A stretch of DNA of 64,000 nucleotides from Hyphomicrobiales bacterium (GCA_900472785.1 UCJH01000009.1:72382-136381), one strand, 5' to 3'; shown: positions 45,152-54,289, counted from the stretch's first letter. Notes: generated by a model not told the origin, from the letters alone. Numbers and translations are program-made.

Positions 45152-46042
45152 ATGACCCTCGACCGCCTGGCTCCGGCCATCTTCGTCCTCCTGTGGTCGA
45201 CGGGATGGGTGGTCGCGAAATATGCCGGCCTCTTTGCCGATCCGCTGACCTTTCTCGTGCTTCGCTATCTGGCCGCCGTGAGTTTGTTCGTGGTCTTCTG
45301 CCTTGTTACCGGCGCGCAGTGGCCGAAAAGCCGAAGCGAGGCGGGGCATGCGGTTATTTCCGGCATGTTCTTGCATGGGCTCTATCTGGGCTCGGTCTGG
45401 TGGGCGATTGGGCAGGGGGTTCCGGCAGCGCTCTCTGGCATCATCGCCGGACTGCAGCCCCTGATGACAGCGGCCGTCGCGCCGGGCCTGATCGGGGAAC
45501 GGTTGACCGGTCAGCAGCGGCTTGGCCTGTCCATCGGTTTTGTCGGCATCGCGATTGCCGTCCTTCCGAAGGTTCTTGCCATCGATACCGAAGTCACCCC
45601 GATTGCCGCATTTCTGGTCATTGTCAACATCGTCGGGATGGCGGCCGCGACCTACGGGACGATCCATCAGAAACGATATCTGCAAGCTGTCGATATCCGC
45701 GCCATCGCCACGCTGCAGTATATCGGCGCCCTTATCGTCACCATTCCGCTCGCGTTGATGCTGGAAGATTTGCATGTGACGTGGAATATCGAACTGTTCG
45801 CAGCGCTTGCCTGGTCGGTGCTGGGCCTTTCGATGGGGGCAATCGCGCTGCTCCTGTATCTCGTCCGCCGTGGGCAGGTCTCAAGGGCGGCGTCGCTCAT
45901 CTACCTCGTGCCGCCTCTGGCAGCCATACAGGCTGCGCTGCTTTTCGACGAAGCGCTGACAGTGCCGATGATCATCGGCACTGTTGTTGTCGTGATCGGC
46001 GTCTACCTGACCAACCGCAAGGTCGTCACTGCTCAGGCCTGA
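45152..46042 (+). CDS. DMT-superfamily transporter (EamA)
   Basis: A 296-residue membrane protein with two EamA repeats; ATG 45152 has AAGGAG 8 bp upstream. It begins MTLDRLAPAIFVLLWSTGWVVAKYAGLFADPLTFLVLRY, and the middle has PAALSGIIAGLQPLMTAAVAPGLIGE, typical of RhaT/EamA-type exporters. It has about ten transmembrane segments; the substrate is unknown. The open frame extends further upstream, but this start has the best ribosome binding site. Confidence 0.87.
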   Translation: MTLDRLAPAIFVLLWSTGWVVAKYAGLFADPLTFLVLRYLAAVSLFVVFCLVTGAQWPKSRSEAGHAVISGMFLHGLYLGSVWWAIGQGVPAALSGIIAGLQPLMTAAVAPGLIGERLTGQQRLGLSIGFVGIAIAVLPKVLAIDTEVTPIAAFLVIVNIVGMAAATYGTIHQKRYLQAVDIRAIATLQYIGALIVTIPLALMLEDLHVTWNIELFAALAWSVLGLSMGAIALLLYLVRRGQVSRAASLIYLVPPLAAIQAALLFDEALTVPMIIGTVVVVIGVYLTNRKVVTAQA

Positions 46043-46132
46043 GTGCGGAGGAAAAACAAGCCTCCAAGGCTGGCATGCGTTCAAGCCGTTCTTGCACGTG
46101 TCCGCTCAGCCGGCTACGCGATGGGCTTGTTT

Positions 46133-46357
46133 CTACGCGCCGTGCGCCGGACCTTCTTCCTTGACCTCGCGGGGGGTGGGTGCGGTTATGGCGCCATGGT
46201 CCGGATCTCTGACATCCTGGCCTTTCGAGCCGTCCGCGGCCTCCGGCAATTCGCGGGCGCGGTCGCTGCGTCTCGAATCGCGCAGGCTCGTCGCCTCGCC
46301 GATGAGCGCATCGAGTTCGTCTTCGGAAAAGTCTGTGAGGTCGAAGGTCCTGTCCAT
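46133..46357 (-). CDS. Small acidic hypothetical protein
   Basis: A 74-residue protein starting MDRTFDLTDFSEDELDALIGEATSLRDSRR, preceded by AAGGAG at 7 bp. The N-terminal 35 residues look helical and acidic; the rest is hydrophilic and probably disordered. No family is recognised. It lies between the DMT gene and the DEAD-box helicase gene. Confidence 0.5.
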   Translation of the reverse strand: MDRTFDLTDFSEDELDALIGEATSLRDSRRSDRARELPEAADGSKGQDVRDPDHGAITAPTPREVKEEGPAHGA

Positions 46358-46504
46358 GATGGTCTCCTTGGGTTCGCTTGGAAGTACGATAAACGCACGA
46401 CTTGGCAAATCGACCCATGGGGCAGGCAAATTTCATTGAAATCGGTCGCCAGCGATTTGGCTTTGAGACGCGCCCGCGTCGGGAGAACAGCGCAACCCTT
46501 TAAC

Positions 46505-46529
46505 GAAAAACGGCGGGGTTTCCCCGCCG
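46505..46529 (-). terminator. Terminator of the DEAD-box helicase gene
   Basis: CGGCGGGG (46511-46518) and CCCCGCCG (46522-46529) form an 8-bp GC stem with a 3-base loop, followed on the minus strand by TTTTT. It is 34 bp after the helicase stop. Confidence 0.85.
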
Positions 46530-46562
46530 CTCGTCAGTCTTGAATGTGCTGGCTACGAAAGC

Positions 46563-48089
46563 TTACGCTTCGTCGCGGCGTTGGCCGCTGGCGCGCTTGC
46601 GCATGCCATTGGCGCCGTTCGGATTGCCTTCGCGCGACTGGCCATTGCTGTTCCCGCCGCCATGGTTGCGGTTGCGCGACTCACCCTGCTTGAAGCCTGG
46701 ACGTCCGTTGCGGTTGCCGCCGGGACGCTTGGCAAGAGCCTTTTCGTGGGCAGCCTGTGCCGCCGGGCCCTGGCCCTTGCGGTGCTGCTTGGATTGCGTG
46801 TCTGCATCGCTCAGCAGTTCGTCGCCGGCAAAGCCGCCGGCTGCTGCCGGACGGGCACGCGGCGCATGATCGGCGCGCGGTTCGTGGCGCTGGCCGCCAC
46901 CGTTGCCGCCGCCCGGGCGCTGGCCGCCACGCGAGCCCTTCGGGCGGGCGCGATCAGCCGGCACTTCGCCGCTGGCGGTGGTGATCTCGATCTTCATCAG
47001 GCGTTCGATATCGCGCAGCAGGCGGATTTCGTCCGGCGAGCAGAAAGCGATGGCGATGCCGTCGCGACCGGCACGGGCCGTGCGGCCGATGCGGTGGATA
47101 TAGGCTTCCGCCACTTCCGGCAGGTCGTAGTTGTAGACGTGGGTGACGCCGGGGATGTCGATACCGCGGGCGGCAACGTCGGTTGCCACGAGAACGCGGG
47201 TCTCGCCGTCACGGAAAGCCTTGAGGGCACGCTCGCGCTGGCCCTGGCTCTTGTTGCCATGGATCGAGGCGACCGAGAAACCGACATGCTCGAGGTGCTT
47301 CATCAGCTTTTCGGCACCATGCTTGGTGCGCGAGAAAACCATGGCGCGGCCATCGGGGTTTTCGGTGAGCGTCTTCTTCAGGATTTCAGTCTTCTGGCTG
47401 GCGCCCTGGACGAAGTGCACATACTGCTCGACCTTGTCGGCAGCCTTGCCCGGAGGCGTAACCTGCACGGTGACCGGATCGGTCAGGTATTCGCTGGCCA
47501 GTTCGGCGATCGCCTTCGGCATGGTGGCCGAGAACAAGAGCGTCTGGCGCTTCTTCGGCACCATCTTGGAAATCTTGCGCAGGTCGTGGATGAAGCCGAG
47601 GTCGAGCATCTGGTCGGCTTCGTCGAGCACGAGGAAGCGGGCCTGGGTCAGGGTGACGGCCTTGCGGGCGATGAGATCGAGCAGGCGGCCGGGCGTTGCG
47701 ACGAGGATATCGACGCCGCGGGCAAGCTGTTCCGACTGCTTGTTGATCGAGGCGCCGCCGACGACGAGGCCGATCTTGAGCGGGGTCTTCTTGACGAAGT
47801 CCTTGAGGTTGGATGCGATCTGGTTCACCAGCTCGCGGGTCGGGGCCAGAACCAGCGCGCAGATATTGCGCGGGTCGGGACGCTTGCCGCTGGCCAGCAT
47901 CTTCTCGATCATCGGCAGGCCGAAAGCGGCCGTCTTGCCGGTGCCGGTCTGGGCGAGACCGATCAGGTCATTGCCTTCCATCACGAGCGGGATTGCCTGC
48001 GCCTGGATTGGCGTCGGCACTTCGAACCCCTGGGCGGCGAGGGTCGAAAGAATATGCTCGGAGAGGCCAAGGTCTTTGAAAGTGGTCAA
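46563..48089 (-). CDS. DEAD-box RNA helicase (RhlE-like)
   Basis: A 508-residue helicase. Motifs in order: Q motif (TPIQAQAIPLVM), I (AQTGTGKTAAF), Ia (PTRELVNQI), II (VLDEADQMLDLGF), III (FSATMP), IV/V (VATDVAARGIDIPGVTHVYNYD) and VI (YIHRIGRTARAGRDG). The C-terminal 120 residues are rich in Arg, Gly and Asn, as in RNA-binding tails. The start is probably TTG 48089 (LTTFKDLGLSEHIL); the frame is open to 48233 without a better start. It acts in RNA remodelling, for example ribosome assembly or cold adaptation. Confidence 0.92.
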   Translation of the reverse strand: MTTFKDLGLSEHILSTLAAQGFEVPTPIQAQAIPLVMEGNDLIGLAQTGTGKTAAFGLPMIEKMLASGKRPDPRNICALVLAPTRELVNQIASNLKDFVKKTPLKIGLVVGGASINKQSEQLARGVDILVATPGRLLDLIARKAVTLTQARFLVLDEADQMLDLGFIHDLRKISKMVPKKRQTLLFSATMPKAIAELASEYLTDPVTVQVTPPGKAADKVEQYVHFVQGASQKTEILKKTLTENPDGRAMVFSRTKHGAEKLMKHLEHVGFSVASIHGNKSQGQRERALKAFRDGETRVLVATDVAARGIDIPGVTHVYNYDLPEVAEAYIHRIGRTARAGRDGIAIAFCSPDEIRLLRDIERLMKIEITTASGEVPADRARPKGSRGGQRPGGGNGGGQRHEPRADHAPRARPAAAGGFAGDELLSDADTQSKQHRKGQGPAAQAAHEKALAKRPGGNRNGRPGFKQGESRNRNHGGGNSNGQSREGNPNGANGMRKRASGQRRDEA

Positions 48090-48387
48090 TTTTATTGCCT
48101 TTTCGGGGCGCCAAACGCATTCGCCGGAACAGCACCATGCGGTTCCGGTGTCGATTGGCGTCAAGAACCCCGCGTGATTTGGGAACTTGTAGGTTGATAA
48201 AGCGGTCTGCGCTGATTTTGCCACGGTCGGCAAAACATTCTCTGGTGCGCTTATCCTTCGTTAGGGATCAATGAGATCCCGCAGGCCGCTCACGCGGCGG
48301 CCGGAAGGTGACGCTGCGCCCCATGTCGTTGTTTTGGCGGTAAAAGTCAAGTGATAGTTTTTGCAGTTGCGAAGGGCAGCCCTGCGT

Positions 48388-49488
48388 TCACGGCATGGCA
48401 AGCTGGAAATCACCACGGCCCAGCACCGCGCCATTCACGAGAATATCGACGCTATGGCCGCCGGCATAGTATTGCCGCGTGGTGATCGCGCGCATCGCAT
48501 GCTGCCGGGTCAGGCTGATGGTTTCGCCCGAACCGAGAGTAAGGCTGGTCCACTTGAAAACCTTCGGCGCGAGTTGTCCGTTGGCCTTGCGATGATGGAT
48601 GGCATAGTCGATCATCAGCCTTTGCGGCTGCTGTCCCGCATTGACGAGCGTGACGGCCATCCGAAGCTGCGTGCCGAATTCCACCACCGGCGTCTCGATG
48701 GCCAGGTCGGCCCGAACCGCCGGTGCCGGGGCAAATCCGAAATTGGCAAGCGCTTCGCCATGTCCCTTCTTCAGAAGGGTTCGGGACGCATGTCGCAACA
48801 ATTGACGCCTTTGCACTGAAGCGCCTGCGATGGCGTCACGCACGAAAGCGGCAACCAGATCCGGATGGTCCTTGGCGATGTCGTTCAGACTGTTGGCCAC
48901 CGAGCGGCGGACATAGTCTTCCGGATCGTCGATCAGTGCGGTGAGGATCGGCAGGATCGGCTTTGGATCGCGGATCAGCGCCGGCAGCCGCATGGCCCAT
49001 GGCAGGCGGGGGCGGGTGCCTTCGGACGCGAGCCGGCGGACGTGATGGTTCGGATCGCCGACCCAGCCGCGGATCGTCGCCAGCGCGCGGTCCTGATCAC
49101 TATGGATGAAGGCGCGAATACCGAATTCTGCGGTGAAATGCGGAGTCAGGGCCTTGAGAAGCCAAAGTCCGATATCGAGATGGGGCAGCCCTTTTGCGGC
49201 GATGAACTGGTTGACTGGCAGAAGTTCCCAACCCGACAGGCCGGGCCTGCCGTCCTTCGGAAGACTTGCCGAGAGAATCGCGGCTGCCTGCGGAAAATCC
49301 ACCGGCAGGGTTTCGATCAACGCGTCGCGGATCTGTTGCGCCCGGTGCATCAGTTCAAGCGCATCCATGCCGGCCGCCGCGATATCGATAAACCGGCTCT
49401 TGTCGAAGGCGGCGTCGACGGTAGAGACAATCCCGGCCATGCGTTCGACGAGGCCCGGATAGAGCAGGTTTTTCAGCGGTTCGGCCAT
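48388..49488 (-). CDS. DNA alkylation repair protein (AlkC-type)
   Basis: A 366-residue protein; ATG 49488 has GAGGAC upstream. Residues 90-230 are helical HEAT-like repeats (DPNHHVRRLASEGTRPRLPWA, DPEDYVRRSVANSLNDIAKDHPDLV), as in AlkC/AlkD glycosylases that remove alkylated bases without flipping. The C-terminal 110 residues (VEFGTQLRMAVTLVNAGQQPQRLMIDYAIHH) look like the Ig-like beta domain found in some AlkC proteins. It would excise N3- or N7-alkyl adducts. The gene stands alone, divergent from the host-attachment gene. Confidence 0.82.
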   Translation of the reverse strand: MAEPLKNLLYPGLVERMAGIVSTVDAAFDKSRFIDIAAAGMDALELMHRAQQIRDALIETLPVDFPQAAAILSASLPKDGRPGLSGWELLPVNQFIAAKGLPHLDIGLWLLKALTPHFTAEFGIRAFIHSDQDRALATIRGWVGDPNHHVRRLASEGTRPRLPWAMRLPALIRDPKPILPILTALIDDPEDYVRRSVANSLNDIAKDHPDLVAAFVRDAIAGASVQRRQLLRHASRTLLKKGHGEALANFGFAPAPAVRADLAIETPVVEFGTQLRMAVTLVNAGQQPQRLMIDYAIHHRKANGQLAPKVFKWTSLTLGSGETISLTRQHAMRAITTRQYYAGGHSVDILVNGAVLGRGDFQLAMP

Positions 49489-49591
49489 GTTGTCCTCAAG
49501 GGGTTGGGTTCGATCATATGGCAACAGATCGCGCAAAACAGGCGCGCGCCGCGACTTTCCCCACCAAGTTTGGATCGCTGCCGTTTTTCAA

Positions 49592-49617
49592 GGAACCATC
49601 CGACTCCTGTGGGCGTT
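49592..49617 (+). promoter_or_regulatory. EcfG-type promoter of the host-attachment-family gene
   Basis: GGAAC (49592-49596) and CGTT (49614-49617) are separated by 17 bp. The site lies about 76 bp before the start codon at 49694. It fits the consensus of the alphaproteobacterial general stress sigma factor. Confidence 0.65.
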
Positions 49618-49693
49618 GGGGAAAGTTGCTCGGGCATAGGCCGTTCGGGCCTGCCGCCAATGAGCATTGGAAAGCATGATCCAGGAGCAGACA

Positions 49694-50140
49694 ATGACCA
49701 CCACATGGATTCTCGCCGCCGACGGAAATCAGGCCCGCCTTTTGAAGGGCGTCAACTTTCTGAAGGACGACAACCAGAACCTTGAACAGGAGGTTTTCCA
49801 ACTGGATACCAAACGCGCACAGGATATCATGGCCGACAAGCCCGGGCGCAGTCACTCATCAGTGGGGCATGGCCGCTCCGCCATGGAATACAGCAGTGAC
49901 CCTGTGCGCGAGGAACAGCAGAAATTCACCTCCGACGTCGCCAGCAAGATCGATGGCTATGCGCAGGCGGGCGCTTTTGACCGACTGGTCCTGTGCGCCG
50001 CGCCCCAGACGTTGGGTGACTTCCGATCGATGTTGTCTGCAAAAGTGCGCGAAAAAACCACGGTTGAGATCAACAAGGACTACAGCAACTTGCCGACCGA
50101 CAAGCTGATCGCGTCGGTCAAGTCGGTCATGTTCAACTAA
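49694..50140 (+). CDS. Host-attachment protein family (PF10116-like)
   Basis: A 148-residue protein; ATG 49694 has AGGAGCAG upstream. It matches the rhizobial host-attachment family: TTTWILAADGNQARLLKG at the N-terminus, DKPGRSHSSVGHGRSAME in the middle, and FDRLVLCAAPQTLGDFRSML plus the C-terminal TVEINKDYSNLPTDKLIASV. The fold resembles eRF1/Pelota-like RNA-associated domains. The name comes from an attachment phenotype in Agrobacterium; the real function is unclear. An EcfG-type promoter upstream suggests stress induction. Confidence 0.82.
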   Translation: MTTTWILAADGNQARLLKGVNFLKDDNQNLEQEVFQLDTKRAQDIMADKPGRSHSSVGHGRSAMEYSSDPVREEQQKFTSDVASKIDGYAQAGAFDRLVLCAAPQTLGDFRSMLSAKVREKTTVEINKDYSNLPTDKLIASVKSVMFN

Positions 50141-50146
50141 ACCTGA

Positions 50147-51739
50147 TCAAAAGTCCGTCGCAACGCCACCTTCGCGCTTGCGACGGGCGACGAACGCGTC
50201 GAGCTCTTCCTCGATTGCCGGATCGAGCGGCGGCTTTTCGTATTCGTTGAGTTTTTCCTTGAAGACACGATTGGCGTGATCATAGGTCGTCGGTCGTCCA
50301 GCCTCGGTCCAGGTCTCGAAATTGCGCCAGTCCGAAAGGATCGGCGAATAGAAGGCCGTCTCGTAACGCGCCAGCGTATGAGCGGTGCCGAAATAATGGC
50401 CGCCCGGGCCGACGTCACGCACGGCATCGAGGCCGAGTGCGTCTTCACTGACGTCCAGCGGCGTCAGAAACTCCGCCACCATCTGCAGCATGTCGACGTC
50501 GAGGATGAATTTTTCGAAGGACGCCGTCAGGCCGCCCTCGCTCCAGCCCGCCGAATGCATGATGAAATTGCCGCCGCCTTGCGTCAGAGCCCAGAGCGAG
50601 AAGCCGGACTCGTAGGCTGCCTGTGCGTCGAGCGTGTTGGAGGCATTGGTGTTGGAGGTGCGGTAGGGGATGTTGTACCTGCGGGCGAGCTGGCCGCCAG
50701 CAATCACGGCCTTCATATATTCCGGCGTTCCGAAGGCCGGCGCACCGGTCTTCATGTCGACATTCGACGTGAACCCGCCATACATCACGGGCGCGCCCTT
50801 GCGCACCATCTGCGTGAAGGCGATGCCGGCCAGGGCCTCGGCATTCTGCTGCACGACGGCACCGGCAATGGTGACCGGAGCCATGGCGCCGGCGAGCGTG
50901 AACGGCGTGACCACCACCACCTGATTGCGCGACGACATCTCGATGATGCCCTGCAGCATCGGCCCGTCCAGGCGCAGCGGCGAGGAGGTGTTGATGATGG
51001 TGAAAAGCGACGGTTCCTGCTCCATCTGCTCGGCCGAAATGCCACGGCCGATCCGGGCAATCTCGATGGCATCGATATTGCGCTGCTGTCCGAGCGAGTA
51101 GCAGTGAAAAACCTTGTCGGTCAGCTTGACCATATCGGACAGGCAATCGAGATGACGCACCGACGCATGAATGTCGATCGGCTCTACAGGATAGCCACCG
51201 GTCGTGTGGATGATGTCGTAGGACTGCGCCAGCTTCACCAGTTTGCGGAAGTCTTCCTGGTTACCGGCGCGGCGGCCGCCTTCACGGTCCGCGACGAACG
51301 GTGCCGAGGCGATCTGGGCGAAGACGAGGTTGTTGCCACCGATCCGGACGTTGCGGATTGGATTGCGGGCATGCAGCGTGAACGCCGGCGGCACGGAGGC
51401 CATCATCTCCATGATCAGGCCGCGGTCGAAACGGACGCGGTCAGTGCCGTCAGCCACATCGGCGCCTGCGGCCTTCATGCGGCTTCGGGCTTCCGGCAGG
51501 ATCACGTCCATGCCGATTTCTTCAAGGATAGTCAGCGAGGCATCGTGGATCGCCTCAAGCGCGTCTTCACCAAGCACGGTCGATTTCGCCATCGTATTGA
51601 CGAGATTGAGATATTTCGAGTTTCCTGTCGATCGGCGCGATGTTCTGTCTCCGCCGCGACCGCCTGCGCGCCGACGGCGCTCGACGGGGGTATCGGTCTG
51701 ATCGGGCAGGGGAGGTGAGGAAAATTCGTTGTCGCTCAT
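50147..51739 (-). CDS. Trimethylamine methyltransferase (MttB) family protein
   Basis: A 530-residue protein; ATG 51739 follows from the start MSDNEFSSPPLPDQ. The first 45 residues are low-complexity and Arg-rich (RRRRAGGRGGDRTSRRSTGNS). The rest matches the MttB/MtgB family: ASLTILEEIGMDVILPEAR, HARNPIRNVRIGGNNLVFAQ and PVMYGGFTSNVDMKTGAPAFGTPEYMKA. No in-frame TAG is read through, so it is a non-pyrrolysine member and more likely to act on a betaine-type substrate with a corrinoid partner. No such partner is in the window. Confidence 0.85.
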   Translation of the reverse strand: MSDNEFSSPPLPDQTDTPVERRRRAGGRGGDRTSRRSTGNSKYLNLVNTMAKSTVLGEDALEAIHDASLTILEEIGMDVILPEARSRMKAAGADVADGTDRVRFDRGLIMEMMASVPPAFTLHARNPIRNVRIGGNNLVFAQIASAPFVADREGGRRAGNQEDFRKLVKLAQSYDIIHTTGGYPVEPIDIHASVRHLDCLSDMVKLTDKVFHCYSLGQQRNIDAIEIARIGRGISAEQMEQEPSLFTIINTSSPLRLDGPMLQGIIEMSSRNQVVVVTPFTLAGAMAPVTIAGAVVQQNAEALAGIAFTQMVRKGAPVMYGGFTSNVDMKTGAPAFGTPEYMKAVIAGGQLARRYNIPYRTSNTNASNTLDAQAAYESGFSLWALTQGGGNFIMHSAGWSEGGLTASFEKFILDVDMLQMVAEFLTPLDVSEDALGLDAVRDVGPGGHYFGTAHTLARYETAFYSPILSDWRNFETWTEAGRPTTYDHANRVFKEKLNEYEKPPLDPAIEEELDAFVARRKREGGVATDF

Positions 51740-51885
51740 GATATTTCCATCGCGTTTGGACACAAAGGAGATGTTGCAGATTTGCGCCTGCCGACGCGCC
51801 ACCATTTGCGACAGCAAACTTCCTTGAAAGGAAACCGCATCGAAATCGTGCCCGTTTGCAGGCGCCGGCTGCTATTCCAGACGCG

Positions 51886-52611
51886 TCACGCTGGCTGTTT
51901 TACGCCGCAGAGCATCTCGCGTTTTGCGCCATAACCCCGGCGTCGTTCAACCGTAAATCCCGCAGCCTGCAGATTGCGCCGGACGAAACCGGCTGCGGCA
52001 TAGGTGGCGAAAGTGCCGCCGGCCACCGTTCTGTCGAAGACGCAGCGCATGAGATCAAGCGACCACAGGTCGGGATTGCGCAACGGCGCGAAGCCATCGA
52101 GATACCACGCATCGAAGACCGGCGCGGAGAAAGGCAGCCGTATCTCGGCAGGCCCGATGATTACGGTCAGCCGCACATCGCTGCCAAAGTCGATTGAGAC
52201 GTCACCTGTCGGTCGCTCCGGCCAGGCGCCGCAGAGCGCCTGTTTTTCCGCGTCGATTTCCGGCCAGCGCGACAATGCACGGTCGATCTCGTCCGCCTGC
52301 ATCGGGAAACGCTCGAAGGAAATGAAATTCAGACGCTGGCCGTCACGCCGTTGCTGTTTCCACTGCCGCCATGTCTCGCAGAAGTTCAGCCCCGTCCCGA
52401 AACCGAGTTCGCCGATGGTGAAATCTATCGTCTCCGGCCAGCGCGAGACCAAGCCGTTGCCACCGAGGAAGACATAGTCGCATTCCAGCCGGCCATCCTC
52501 GCGGCAATAAAAATGATCGCCAAATTCGGCCGAATAGGGCATATCGCCCTCATGCCATTCAAGGGTCTGGCGCTCCGGCGATGATGGATCTTCGATCTGG
52601 TCGGCTGTCAT
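51886..52611 (-). CDS. mnmD: tRNA 5-aminomethyl-2-thiouridine methyltransferase MnmD
   Basis: A 241-residue SAM-dependent methyltransferase; ATG 52611 is the start giving MTADQIEDPSSPERQTLEWHEGD. The SAM site is in FTIGELGFGTGLNFCETW, and the catalytic-loop region has WYLDGFAPLRNPDLWS. This is the methyltransferase half of MnmC, which makes mnm5s2U at the wobble position of some tRNAs. In E. coli MnmC is one fused protein; here a separate FAD-dependent gene runs divergently 39 bp away. Confidence 0.9.
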   Translation of the reverse strand: MTADQIEDPSSPERQTLEWHEGDMPYSAEFGDHFYCREDGRLECDYVFLGGNGLVSRWPETIDFTIGELGFGTGLNFCETWRQWKQQRRDGQRLNFISFERFPMQADEIDRALSRWPEIDAEKQALCGAWPERPTGDVSIDFGSDVRLTVIIGPAEIRLPFSAPVFDAWYLDGFAPLRNPDLWSLDLMRCVFDRTVAGGTFATYAAAGFVRRNLQAAGFTVERRRGYGAKREMLCGVKQPA

Positions 52612-52650
52612 ATCCCGTCGGATAATCCTCATGCGGAAGAAGGTCAATCG

Positions 52651-53790
52651 ATGACGGATTTGCTGATCGTCGGTGGTGGCATTATGGGTCTCTGGGCGGC
52701 TGTGATGGCGCAACGCGCGGGCATCGAGACGACACTTGTCGAGCGTGCCGCCATCGGCGCGGGGGCAAGCGGCGGCATTCTCGGCGCCTTGATGCCGCAT
52801 ATGCCGGACAATTGGAACGAGAAGAAGCAGTTCCAGTTCGACGCGCTGGTGTCGCTGGAAGCGGAGATCGCCATGCTCGAGGCCGAAACCGGCCTGTCGG
52901 CGGGCTACCGGCGATCCGGCCGCATCATTCCGCTATCCAAGCCGCATCTGCGCGGCATTGCGCTCAAGCATCAACAGGAAGCTCTCGAAAACTGGACATC
53001 CGCGGATCGTTCATTTTTCTGGCATGTCCGGGAAGCGCCTCAATACGCCGGCTGGCCGGATCATGCGGCGGCGGAAAGCGGCGTCGTCTTCGATACGCTG
53101 GCAGCCCGCCTCGCACCGCGGTCGCTGCTCGACATGCTTGTTTCGGTGCTGCGCAACGCTCCTCGCACCCATGTCCGGGAAGGCACCCATGTCCTCCGTC
53201 TCGACCCGCTTGCCGGCAAGGCCGAGCTTGCAGGCGGCGAAATGATCGCTTTTAAAACCTGCATTCTCGCGGCCGGCGTGCAATCCTTTCCCCTGATCGA
53301 CGCATTGCATGGGGGGGCCTTCAAGGCGAGTGGAACGGCTGTAAAAGGGCAGGCCGCTCTCCTGAAAGCCGATGTCGATCCGTCTTGGCCGGTGATCTTC
53401 TCGGATGGTCTCTATATCGTGCCGCATGAAAACGGCTGTGTTGCCGTGGGCAGCACGAGCGAAAACAGCTTTGAAGATCCGCTGACCTGCGACGCGCGGC
53501 TTGACCATCTCATCCAGCGGGCCGTTGAGGTGGCGCCAATGCTTCGGGAGGCAAAAATTCTGGAACGCTGGGCGGGCCTGCGACCGAAAGCGATCGGACG
53601 CGAGCCCATGATCGGCCGTCACCCGGATTTCCCGCATCTGATGACGATGACGGGCGGCTTCAAGGTCAGCTTCGGGCTGGCACAACGGATCGCCGCCTTC
53701 GTTGTCAGTGAGATCACCGGCGACAATCGCATAGACCTGCCAGGCTCGTTTCGGTGTGAGAGCCATATCGCGTTGATGCTGGGTACATAA
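52651..53790 (+). CDS. FAD-dependent oxidoreductase, possible MnmC oxidase half
   Basis: A 379-residue DAO-family flavoprotein. The FAD-binding motif LLIVGGGIMGLWAAVMAQRAGIET is at the N-terminus and GASGGILGALMPH follows. The C-terminal part has WAGLRPKAIGREPMIGRHPDFPHLMTMTGGFKVSFGLA, typical of DadA/MnmC2-type enzymes. It is divergent from mnmD (39-bp gap), which suggests that it may be the cmnm5U-cleaving partner of MnmD. Glycine or D-amino-acid oxidation is the alternative. Confidence 0.8.
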   Translation: MTDLLIVGGGIMGLWAAVMAQRAGIETTLVERAAIGAGASGGILGALMPHMPDNWNEKKQFQFDALVSLEAEIAMLEAETGLSAGYRRSGRIIPLSKPHLRGIALKHQQEALENWTSADRSFFWHVREAPQYAGWPDHAAAESGVVFDTLAARLAPRSLLDMLVSVLRNAPRTHVREGTHVLRLDPLAGKAELAGGEMIAFKTCILAAGVQSFPLIDALHGGAFKASGTAVKGQAALLKADVDPSWPVIFSDGLYIVPHENGCVAVGSTSENSFEDPLTCDARLDHLIQRAVEVAPMLREAKILERWAGLRPKAIGREPMIGRHPDFPHLMTMTGGFKVSFGLAQRIAAFVVSEITGDNRIDLPGSFRCESHIALMLGT

Positions 53791-53839
53791 AACGCCCTGC
53801 AACCGGACGGCAGCAGGGCCTGAGAAGGATTGACGGACA

Positions 53840-54229
53840 TTACATCCAGTAGGGCGGAACGCCGTAATAATCATAGACGCGGCGACCGTTTTCCTTGTTC
53901 CAGTCATACTCGTCGTCACCACGGTATTTCGGTGCGTTTTCAACTTGGTCGCGGGTCACATCCGTCCTGTAGCCGCCGAGATTTTCATCATAGCTGAGTT
54001 TCGCCCAAGGCAGAGGATAGTGGTCCTCGCCAATGCCCAGGAACCCGCCGAAGCCGAGAACGGCATAGGAGACACGGCCGCTGCGCTTTTCCAGGATAAC
54101 GCGCTCGATCGAGCCGATGTGCTTGCCGTCCGCACCATATACCCGCGTGCCTTCGACCTTGTCGCTGGCAATCAAATCGTGGGTTTCCTTGATGCTGGGA
54201 TCCTGCAAATTCGGATTGTGAAAGGTCAT
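53840..54229 (-). CDS. PRC-barrel domain protein
   Basis: A 129-residue protein. The PRC-barrel pattern is TRVYGADGKHIGSIERVILEKRSGRVSYAVLGFGGFLGIGEDHYPLPW. The C-terminal end (YDYYGVPPYWM) is Tyr- and Pro-rich. PRC-barrel proteins without other domains are common stress proteins in rhizobia. The EcfG promoter at 54265-54289 supports stress induction. Function unknown; cytoplasmic. Confidence 0.85.
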   Translation of the reverse strand: MTFHNPNLQDPSIKETHDLIASDKVEGTRVYGADGKHIGSIERVILEKRSGRVSYAVLGFGGFLGIGEDHYPLPWAKLSYDENLGGYRTDVTRDQVENAPKYRGDDEYDWNKENGRRVYDYYGVPPYWM

Positions 54230-54264
54230 CGTTTTCTCCCTTAATCGAATGGATATGGACGATT

Positions 54265-54289
54265 AACGGAGCAGCAGCGCGTTGGTTCC
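54265..54289 (-). promoter_or_regulatory. EcfG-type promoter of the PRC-barrel gene
   Basis: On the minus strand GGAAC (54289-54285) and CGTT (54268-54265) are exactly 16 bp apart. The site lies 36 bp before the start at 54229, a textbook position. Confidence 0.75.

Noticed and set aside
50147-51739. Pyrrolysine-containing trimethylamine methyltransferase
   Set aside because: The frame is open without an internal TAG, and no Pyl genes are seen; it is a non-Pyl MttB-family member.
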